NCBI GenBank assembly: GCA_028817015.1
Contig: JAPPQJ010000037.1
Coordinates: 1-38,284 of the forward strand
Origin: Gammaproteobacteria bacterium
Lineage (GTDB): Bacteria > Pseudomonadota > Gammaproteobacteria > Arenicellales > Poriferihabitantaceae
Reading direction: 5' to 3'
DNA length: 38,284 bases
Positions 20,831-31,661 of the stretch are shown here, piece by piece. Within the stretch, counting starts at the first letter, position 1, and each line of letters begins with the position of its first letter. The notes below the pieces were generated by a model. The model did no database searches. It was given only the letters and a program-made list of their open reading frames with translations, and had not been told where the DNA came from. The position numbers and the translations under genes are program-made.

Positions 20831-20890
20831 TAATCAAGTTTAACCGAGTTTGACCGGGTTTAACCGGGTTTAACCGGGTTTAATCAAGAA
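20831..20890. repeat. 10-bp tandem repeat array, consensus TAACCGGGTT (about 6 units, edges degenerate)
   Basis: units read directly: taatcaagtt, taaccgagtt, tgaccgggtt, taaccgggtt, taaccgggtt, taatcaagaa; lies 23-82 nt upstream of prc ATG (20808). Confidence 0.9.
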
Positions 20891-20953
20891 TCAGCCCGGC
20901 CTGCACTCCCGCCACCGGCAAGCGCGGCGGCGCGGCAGGAGGGCGATTGCGCG

Positions 20954-20973
20954 CCGGTCGGCAAGACGACCGG
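20954..20973 (-). terminator. hairpin just downstream of the ABC-like gene (CCGGTCG-GCAAGA-CGACCGG)
   Basis: perfect 7-bp inverted repeat, 6-nt loop, 4 nt past the ABC ORF end; no T-tract. Confidence 0.35.
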
Positions 20974-20977
20974 TATG

Positions 20978-23593
20978 CTAAAGGTTTTCAATCACCTTTG
21001 ACAATGCCCGGGGTGAATCGTGATGGATCAGTTTGCCCTTTTCCACGACCAAAATCCGGTCAAAGCGCGCCGCCAGCGCCGGGTCGTTCAGCGCCCAAAT
21101 CAAGTTGCGGCCCCGGCGCCGGGCGATGATGCGGTCCAGGATGCGGGAAAAACTCTTGCCGTCCAGCCCTGACAGGGTGTTGTTGATGATGAGGATGTCC
21201 GGGTTTTTAAGCAGCGCCCTGGCCAAAGTCAGTTTCTGCTGGGCGTTGGGCGCCAACTTGGAGCCGCCGGCGCCGGCCGGGCAGTTCAGGCTGGCCAGCA
21301 CGATTTCCTGGTTCAACCCGGTGCTTTTGAGGGTGTTTCTAATGGTTTCGGTGACGCGCGGCTGCAAGTGCCCTTTGGCGTAGGTGATTCTGCCGAACAG
21401 GAGGTTTTCCTGCACCGACATGCCGGGATTATACCGGTTTCGGTCGAAAAACCGGATTTGATCGTTGTCCGCCCCCAATTCGCGCATGAGCTCTTTCCGG
21501 GCGGCCAGCACCTTTTCCTGAATCGGCGGCGTGATCAAATCCAGGCGGTGGCGGGCCGGGCACAGTTTGAAACTGACCGCCGACAACCGGGCCTGCTGTT
21601 GCGGGCTCATCGCGCCTGCACCGCCGGCGCCGGCTTCGGCCACCAGGCGCCGGTAGTCGGGCAGGTCGGCGGCCTTGATGAAACTGAATTGCTCGAATAA
21701 CTCGCTGTCATCGGGCACATCCGAGAACAACTCGACCATCAGGCCGGCCAACTCCAGGCCGATGTCACTGAGGTCCCGGCGCAGGCCGGTGGTGTCCAGA
21801 ATGCCCCCGCCCAGCCGCGGATTGGCGGCCAGGAAATCGGCCACCGGCATGCGCTCCTTGAGCGTGCCGAACAGCAGGTTTTCCTCCACCGTCAGGTTGT
21901 GGATGTATTTGTCCGAGTCCAGCGGCTCGATGATCGCGCCCCCCTCAATCTGGTTGATTTGATCGATCAACTGGCCGCGCAGGGTGACGATCTGGTCGGC
22001 CAGCCGCCCGGGGATGTCGATGTCCCCCTCGGTGCGCAGTGCCAGGGTCAGCAATTCGTCGTCCAGTTCCACGCATTCAATGATGTCCATCACGGTTTGG
22101 CGGAATTGCGCCGGGTCGCCGGCCCCGGACAGGCCGATGTTCACCCAGTCGGCGTCGATGTCCTGGGTGGAGTTGCCGGAGGCGAGGGATTCCTTGATTT
22201 GGGCGCGGCGCGCCGCGGACGCATCGGGGGCGGTTTGCGGCTGGTGTTTCAGGCCGTAATACAGATTGTCGCCAATCGAGGCGTTGAACAGCCGCGAGGT
22301 GGCGGAGCAATAGCCGATGCGCTGGCCGGTCACCGATTCGGGCAGGGCGTGCAGGTCGGCCTCGCCGACGCTGAGCGACCCGGAACTGGGGGTCAGCAAC
22401 CGCGCCAGCAGTTGGGTCAACTCGTCGCCGGCGGTGCCGTCTTTGCTGAGGATAACGCTGTGGCGGTTGCTGTCGGTCTCGAAGTTGAATTCGTCCACCC
22501 GGGTCACGCCGTCCTCGGCGTAACTCAGGCGGTTGGCGTGCAGTTTTCCGGCCAGCGGCTGCGCCGGCGGAGGGGGGTCGGCGGCTTCCAGGGTCTTCGG
22601 GTCGAGCATCCCGTCGGGGGCGAATTGCTCGATGATCTGGGCGTATTTGACCCGGATGTCCTCGGTAATCTGGTAGAACTTAAGCAATTCCTTCCACGGC
22701 GGGGCAATGTCCTTGTATGCGGCCAGCACCGCCACCAATGCGCCCAATGACAACTCGTTGGTCAGCACCAGGTAGCCGCCGATGGAATAGAAAAAGAACG
22801 GGGTCAACTGGGCCAGGAAGTTGTTGAGGAACTTGATGAAAAATTTGCGCCGGTAGATTTCATTGCGCACCCCGAAGATGCCGCCCAGCCGCCGGCTGAT
22901 GTCGGCGCGCTCGAAATGGCCGGTGTCGTTGGCGTGAATGTCGGCGATGCCGGCGACCGATTCGCCGATGCGGTCGGCTAACTTGCGCACCTTCTGCACG
23001 CGCGTTTTGCTGAGTTCATTGACCTTGTGCTGGAGCCGGGGAATCAGGTAGATCTGCGGCGGATACAGCGCGATGGCGGCCAGCCCGAGCCAGAAATCCT
23101 GCACGAAGATGAACGACAGATAGGTGATCAGCAAGCCGCCCTGCATCACCGGCAAGGCCACCGAATCGCCGATAAAACCGCCCAGCGGCTCGGTTTCGGC
23201 GGTCACCATCGGGATGATTTCGCTGGAACTGATGTTTTTGAAATGGGGCAGGGGGAAGCGCAGGATGCGGGTATACAAAGTGTATCGGAAGCGCCGCAGC
23301 ATGCGCTCGCCAAGCACGCCCCGGTATACATTGATGATGTATTTCATCCCGCCGTTGATGATCACCATGGCCAAAAACAGGAAACTGAGCAGCAGCAGAT
23401 ACTGGATTTGAGTCAGTTCATAGCCGAGCACCTCGAAGATCACGGCGCCGCCGCCGATGGCCTTGTTGATGATGAGTTTGGGGATTTCCAGCGAGTAATA
23501 GACCAGCGGCATCGAGGACAAGGTCAGCAACACCAGCCATATCTGATCCTTCCTGGTGTGCCGCAGGATGTATTTGTAAATGGACTTTTCCAT
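20978..23593 (-). CDS. ABC exporter-like protein with TMD and a catalytically degenerate, expanded nucleotide-binding domain
   Basis: N-terminal ~300 aa ABC_membrane-like with several TM helices; NBD-like C-terminus retains fold cues ('LLARLLTPSSGSLSVGEADLHAL', 'LTLARALLKNPDILIINNTLSGLD', 'DPALAARFDRILVVEKGKLI') but lacks canonical catalytic motifs. Confidence 0.85.
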   Translation of the reverse strand: MEKSIYKYILRHTRKDQIWLVLLTLSSMPLVYYSLEIPKLIINKAIGGGAVIFEVLGYELTQIQYLLLLSFLFLAMVIINGGMKYIINVYRGVLGERMLRRFRYTLYTRILRFPLPHFKNISSSEIIPMVTAETEPLGGFIGDSVALPVMQGGLLITYLSFIFVQDFWLGLAAIALYPPQIYLIPRLQHKVNELSKTRVQKVRKLADRIGESVAGIADIHANDTGHFERADISRRLGGIFGVRNEIYRRKFFIKFLNNFLAQLTPFFFYSIGGYLVLTNELSLGALVAVLAAYKDIAPPWKELLKFYQITEDIRVKYAQIIEQFAPDGMLDPKTLEAADPPPPAQPLAGKLHANRLSYAEDGVTRVDEFNFETDSNRHSVILSKDGTAGDELTQLLARLLTPSSGSLSVGEADLHALPESVTGQRIGYCSATSRLFNASIGDNLYYGLKHQPQTAPDASAARRAQIKESLASGNSTQDIDADWVNIGLSGAGDPAQFRQTVMDIIECVELDDELLTLALRTEGDIDIPGRLADQIVTLRGQLIDQINQIEGGAIIEPLDSDKYIHNLTVEENLLFGTLKERMPVADFLAANPRLGGGILDTTGLRRDLSDIGLELAGLMVELFSDVPDDSELFEQFSFIKAADLPDYRRLVAEAGAGGAGAMSPQQQARLSAVSFKLCPARHRLDLITPPIQEKVLAARKELMRELGADNDQIRFFDRNRYNPGMSVQENLLFGRITYAKGHLQPRVTETIRNTLKSTGLNQEIVLASLNCPAGAGGSKLAPNAQQKLTLARALLKNPDILIINNTLSGLDGKSFSRILDRIIARRRGRNLIWALNDPALAARFDRILVVEKGKLIHHDSPRALSKVIENL

Positions 23594-23689
23594 GACGGGG
23601 AATCAGGTCGGGAACTTGAGCCGGCAATCGGGCCGTCTCGCCGTCCGGCGCCGGCAAAGGGTTTTGCACGCCCGCGCCCGGGCGCTCAT

Positions 23690-27473
<3,784 letters not shown>

Positions 27474-27477
<4 letters not shown>

Positions 27478-27956
27478 GCGCGCATGGCCGCGGTATCGAC
27501 ATTGAAACCGACCGCGTGTGCATGGCCGCGGCGTTGGACATGGCGCGCCAGGCGCGGGATGCGAACGAGGTGCCGGTCGGCGCGGTGGTGGCGCTGGACG
27601 GCGAGATCATCGGCCGCGGCTACAACCGCACTGTCGGCTTGTGCGACCCCGGTGCACACGCGGAAATGCTGGCCATCCGCGACGCCGCCCGCGCCCTCGG
27701 CAACCACCGCCTGGCCGGCGCCTGCCTGTATGTGACCCTGGAGCCGTGCGTCATGTGCGCCGGCGCCATCGCCCACGCGCGCATCGACCGACTGGTGTTC
27801 GGCGCGCGCGACCGGCGATTCGGCGCTGCGGGCGGGGCACTGAACCTGCTGGAATCCCCTTTCCTGAACCATCGCTGCCAGGTCGTCGCCGGTATTGAGG
27901 CGCACCAATGCGGTGCGTTGTTGCGCGAATTTTTCGCGTGCAGAAGGAGCGGGTGA
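27474..27956 (+). CDS. tadA: tRNA-specific adenosine deaminase TadA
   Basis: '[22 protein letters not shown]', '[43 protein letters not shown]'; ATG overlaps guaA stop (ATGA). Confidence 0.95.
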
Positions 27957-27966
27957 GGTTGTTCTA

Positions 27967-28018
27967 CAGCCGGGCATGAAATGCTTGAGGCCGGAAGCAT
28001 CATGCCTCTCGGCCGCTG
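27967..28018 (+). terminator. long imperfect hairpin 11 nt after the tadA stop
   Basis: GGCAT-gaa-ATGCTT-(gaggccgg)-AAGCAT-c-ATGCC with outer CAGC/GCTG; no T-tract, so terminator role is tentative. Confidence 0.35.
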
Positions 28019-28279
28019 CAAAAGGGCGGGCCGGGCGGCCAAAAAACGCATCGGCCTGCGGGTGCGGATTCTACCGTTGGGTTTGTTCGGCCGCGAAGGG
28101 TGACGGTATCAGTGCATGGTCCGGCGCAAGCGCCGCGCTGTGATATGCGATGAAGATCACCGCACCAACGCGGCCTTGGGCTCCGCCGGGGTCAGCCGCG
28201 CTGCCCTCCGCACCCGGCGGGCCGGCTGTTGGATGCGCGGACGGGCCGGTTGGCGATGAAAGGAAACCGCATCCATCAT

Positions 28280-30082
28280 TCATTCGCCGGCCTTGAAGTC
28301 AATACCCCAGTTAGGCGGCGGACGGCGGATGTCGCGGGTGCCAAAACGGATTTGCAGGAACTCGAGCGCCCTGGGCTCGGAGAAGGGGTAGATCACATAG
28401 TCTCGCCATGGCATCGACGGGGGCGCGTTGCGGTTGTGCCATAATATCAAGTCGCCCGCCTGTTCCACTTTGGTGTAGCCCGGTTGCGGCTGGCGCCGCT
28501 CGGGCGTGCTCCAATACACCAATTCCCCGCTGTCCGAATCGCCGATTAAGATCGGAAACAGTTCATACCCGTAGTCGGTACGCAATGCATGAGCCGGTTG
28601 TCCTGTCACGGTGTCCCGAACGTTCGCGGGGCTGCCTCCACCCGGGGTGGTTGTGGTGATGATATGGCTGGCATAGTGCTCAGGGCTGAGATCAACGTCC
28701 GCGATTCCTCTCCACACGTGTTGGTCATAGAAAGGAATCTTATGGTGCAGGTAATAATACCCGCCGCTGGTGGCATGAATCTGAGAGGCGTCCAGCACAC
28801 CGGACACGGCGTCGCTTTCGCTCAAACGGCGGTAGAGTTGCAAACTCGGGTCGCGGTTGCGGATGAAACTGTAGTGACTGCTTTCATTGGAAAAACTTCT
28901 GTAGATGTTGTTCTGATACGGGATCGCATTGAGAACGCCGGCCACCGACACCACCGCCACTCCTCCCACCCCCGCGCGGCGTATCCACGCGCCGGCGTTT
29001 GCAAACCGCTTTGCGGCCACCGCAACCACATCGGCATACAGTATCAGCCACAACGGCACGGTGGCAAAGATATAGCGGTATTCGCGGTGTCTGGTCAGCA
29101 GGTGCGGGATCATCACCAGGACCAGCAGCGCGAACACAAACCCGCGCCGCCGGACATGCCCGACCAGCCCCAGCACCGCGACCGCCAGCAACCCCCCGGA
29201 AGCGTGCAACAACAGCCATAACTGCAGGGGCTCGTCCAGGCGGGTTTTTTCCATGGCAAGGTTAAACTTCATGTTGAGCCAGTAGGAATAAAACGGTATG
29301 CCCCAGTTCCAGGTTTCCAGCGCGCCGACTGCGCACAGCACCGCGGCCCCGCCTCCCAACATCGCCAGTCGTCCCTTCGGGTGTGCGTGATAAAACCCGA
29401 ACAGCAGGATCACTCCAATCGCCGGCGCATACTGAAAACGAAACGCCACCGCCAATGCGCCCAGCGCGCCGGCCGCCGCCCATTCACGCCAGCCCCGGGA
29501 CGGAGCGTATAACGGCATCACCGCCAATAGCATGCACATCAGGGCGGTGGCGGCAAATTCGGTCATCGGTTTGTGCGCGAAGGCAACCAGTTCATACCAG
29601 AACACGCCGAACAGCAGCGCCAGGCGTGCGCTGCTCTCGCTCCAGTGACGGCGGCAGAACAGATACATGCCCAGCGGGATCATCAGCGACAGCGCGCAAA
29701 AAAACAGTTTCACCACGGCGATATACGCATGCGGCGAATCCAGCCCGGTGAGTTTGCAGAGATACAACACCCCGGCGACCAGCCCCGGCATGATCCAGGA
29801 CCGCGCACCGTAAAAATATTCCCAGAAGGCCACGCCGTTTCCGAACACCAGACGATGGGCGGGCTCGAGATACTGCATCACCTCATCGGGGTGAAGGAGG
29901 AAATCACCGGTTAGTGCGACCGTTGCACGCAGCACGAATGCGGCCAGCAACACCAGCGGCAGGAGGGCCCACACCGCTTCGGGTTGCGGATACGGGGGCT
30001 TGTTGGCGACTTTCGCCTGGCGGGATGGGGATGGGGGGTGAAGACGTTTACGCTGCCGTTTGGGCCTGGTTTTTTTCGCCAT
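28280..30082 (-). CDS. GT22 (Alg9/PIG-B-like) membrane glycosyltransferase
   Basis: 'HPDEVMQYLEPAHRLVFGNGVAFWEYFYGARSWIMPGL' matches the Alg9-like signature; multiple TM helices; 'HKPMTEFAATALM'; 'TRHREYRYIFATVPLW'. Confidence 0.8.
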   Translation of the reverse strand: MAKKTRPKRQRKRLHPPSPSRQAKVANKPPYPQPEAVWALLPLVLLAAFVLRATVALTGDFLLHPDEVMQYLEPAHRLVFGNGVAFWEYFYGARSWIMPGLVAGVLYLCKLTGLDSPHAYIAVVKLFFCALSLMIPLGMYLFCRRHWSESSARLALLFGVFWYELVAFAHKPMTEFAATALMCMLLAVMPLYAPSRGWREWAAAGALGALAVAFRFQYAPAIGVILLFGFYHAHPKGRLAMLGGGAAVLCAVGALETWNWGIPFYSYWLNMKFNLAMEKTRLDEPLQLWLLLHASGGLLAVAVLGLVGHVRRRGFVFALLVLVMIPHLLTRHREYRYIFATVPLWLILYADVVAVAAKRFANAGAWIRRAGVGGVAVVSVAGVLNAIPYQNNIYRSFSNESSHYSFIRNRDPSLQLYRRLSESDAVSGVLDASQIHATSGGYYYLHHKIPFYDQHVWRGIADVDLSPEHYASHIITTTTPGGGSPANVRDTVTGQPAHALRTDYGYELFPILIGDSDSGELVYWSTPERRQPQPGYTKVEQAGDLILWHNRNAPPSMPWRDYVIYPFSEPRALEFLQIRFGTRDIRRPPPNWGIDFKAGE

Positions 30083-30236
30083 GCGGAGGATTAGCCGGTT
30101 AGTCTGTTGAGGTCAGCGGGCCTGGAATTCCGGGTTGCGTTGTTTTTCAGTGCACGCGGGGGTCGGTGGCTTGACCGGGGCGTCGATGTTCAGCGGTGTT
30201 TTCCGGTTGCGGTCGCCAGCGCAAGGCAGGATGACA

Positions 30237-30262
30237 GCCGGTGCAAGGCCATGCACGCCGGC
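30237..30262 (-). other. hairpin in the leader region upstream of the GT22-like gene
   Basis: GCCGGTGCA-aggcca-TGCAC(gc)CGGC, 9-bp stem with a 2-nt bulge; downstream of TATAAT on the minus strand (30286-30291). Confidence 0.4.
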
Positions 30263-30285
30263 GGAGGCCCGCCTTGTCGAGGTGG

Positions 30286-30291
30286 ATTATA
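30286..30291 (-). promoter_or_regulatory. TATAAT -10-like element upstream of the GT22-like gene
   Basis: exact TATAAT on the minus strand in a 360-nt noncoding gap; -35 not recognised. Confidence 0.3.
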
Positions 30292-30442
30292 GCGAAAACA
30301 TGCTCGCATAATTTCGCCGCCCGGTCAATGTATGCCGGCGGCGGCGGATTCAACGGTGAAGTGCAACACGGGGGATGTGCGGTTTGATACCGAATAATAC
30401 CTGATGGGGCGTTTTCAATTGGAGATGCGCGCGCCGCGCGGC

Positions 30443-31369
30443 TTACCGGTAAAACGGCGGCTCGCCCTCAGCCCGTGTTTTGAAACGCCGGTGTGACCAG
30501 AAGTATTGCGCCGGGGCGTACTCGATCAGGGTTTCGATGGCGCGGTTCATGGTGGTGGCGTCCAGCACCGGGTCTCCGCTTGGATAGTCGGCCAGCGGCT
30601 GTTCGAAGATGATTTCAAACCCCAGACCCCGGGGCAATATCCGGGTCATACAGGGGATCACCTGAGCGTCGCTCATGCGGGCGATCCGGCCCAGGGTGGC
30701 AAAGGTGGCGGCGGGCAGCGAGTAGAACGGCGCGAACACGCCTTTGTTTCGCCCGGGGTCCTGGTCGGGCAGATAATAGAACTGGCAACCCCCGCGAATC
30801 GATTTAATCAGGGCCCCGGGCACGCTCCCCCGGACATATTGAACGCCGCCGAAGCGCGACCGGTACCGCTTAATCAACGCATCCATCAGCGGATTCTTGT
30901 TGGGCCGATACATGCTGACCGTCGGTGCCATCATGGACAGGCAGATGCCGCCGTGTTCCAGGCCGACAAAATGCGGGGCCAGGAGGATGATGTTCTCGCC
31001 CCGGGCCCTGGCTTGGTCATAAATTTCGCGGTTTCGGAAACGCACCAGCCGTCTGAGGCGGGTTTTGCCGCCCCACCACGACACGCCGCTGGCCAATACT
31101 GCGATCATCAGGATGCGGAAATGCCCCCTGGCGAGGGCGCGGATTTGCGCCTTGTTCTTGTTCGGGAAACAAGCGCTTAAGTTGCGCCAGACAATTTTGC
31201 GCCTGGGGTGGTGCAGGCAGTAGGCGATGTCCCCGGCTATCCGGCCCAGCCCGTAGATCGCCGGCAGCGGCAGCCAGGACAGCAATTTCAGCAGCCCGGC
31301 CATCAACCACACCGGCCAAAAGCGCGCGCCGGGAAATTGCTTAAGCAGGGCGGTCGGCGATGGCTGCAT
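30443..31369 (-). CDS. lipid A biosynthesis acyltransferase (LpxL/HtrB family)
   Basis: 'IILLAPHFVGLEHGGICLSM', 'MYRPNKNPLMDALIKRYRSRFGG', 'YYLPDQDPGRNKGVFAPFYSLPAATFATLGRIA', 'YFWSHRRFKTR'; start ATG 31369 or upstream TTG 31420. Confidence 0.92.
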   Translation of the reverse strand: MQPSPTALLKQFPGARFWPVWLMAGLLKLLSWLPLPAIYGLGRIAGDIAYCLHHPRRKIVWRNLSACFPNKNKAQIRALARGHFRILMIAVLASGVSWWGGKTRLRRLVRFRNREIYDQARARGENIILLAPHFVGLEHGGICLSMMAPTVSMYRPNKNPLMDALIKRYRSRFGGVQYVRGSVPGALIKSIRGGCQFYYLPDQDPGRNKGVFAPFYSLPAATFATLGRIARMSDAQVIPCMTRILPRGLGFEIIFEQPLADYPSGDPVLDATTMNRAIETLIEYAPAQYFWSHRRFKTRAEGEPPFYR

Positions 31370-31480
31370 GGGTTGATGAGCGGTGTAAGGCGCGCCGGGA
31401 AGCGGGCGTCCGGCTTCCAATGTTTCTTTTCACGCGGATAAAAAAGCGGCGAATTGTTCAGCGGTTCGACGCATTGATGT

Positions 31481-31486
31481 TATAAT
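31481..31486 (+). promoter_or_regulatory. TATAAT -10-like element upstream of the SLC13-type transporter
   Basis: exact TATAAT with weak TTCAGC 18 bp upstream; implies a ~170-nt leader. Confidence 0.35.
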
Positions 31487-31661
31487 CCGTCATCTCCCAA
31501 TGCGCACGGATTGTAGCCCGGCCCGGCCTTGAATAATCAGTAAAAAGTCCCAAACGAGTTGCTGCGTTGACCGAAAATCCCCCTCTCTTTTGCGCGATGC
31601 GCCCTTTCTCCCCCGCACAGGCAGAGCCGCGCCCGGCGCGCCCGGCTGTTTGGAGCGCCGA

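Noticed and set aside
20831-20890. CRISPR array interpretation of the decamer repeats
   Set aside because: Units are 10 bp, directly contiguous, with no spacers and no cas genes nearby.
20978-23593. Pseudogene call for the ABC-like gene
   Set aside because: Reading frame is intact over 871 codons and non-catalytic fold elements are well preserved, which argues against simple decay.
27957-28060. SRP (4.5S) RNA candidate downstream of tadA, prompted by CCGGAAGC
   Set aside because: The conserved CAGGnCCGGAAGGnAGCAGCC core and asymmetric loop are not present; kept only as a hairpin observation.
30083-30442. RNase P RNA or tmRNA in the 360-nt gap
   Set aside because: None of the conserved RNase P motifs (e.g. 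GAGGAAAGTCCGGGC) nor a tmRNA-like 3' end could be found on either strand.
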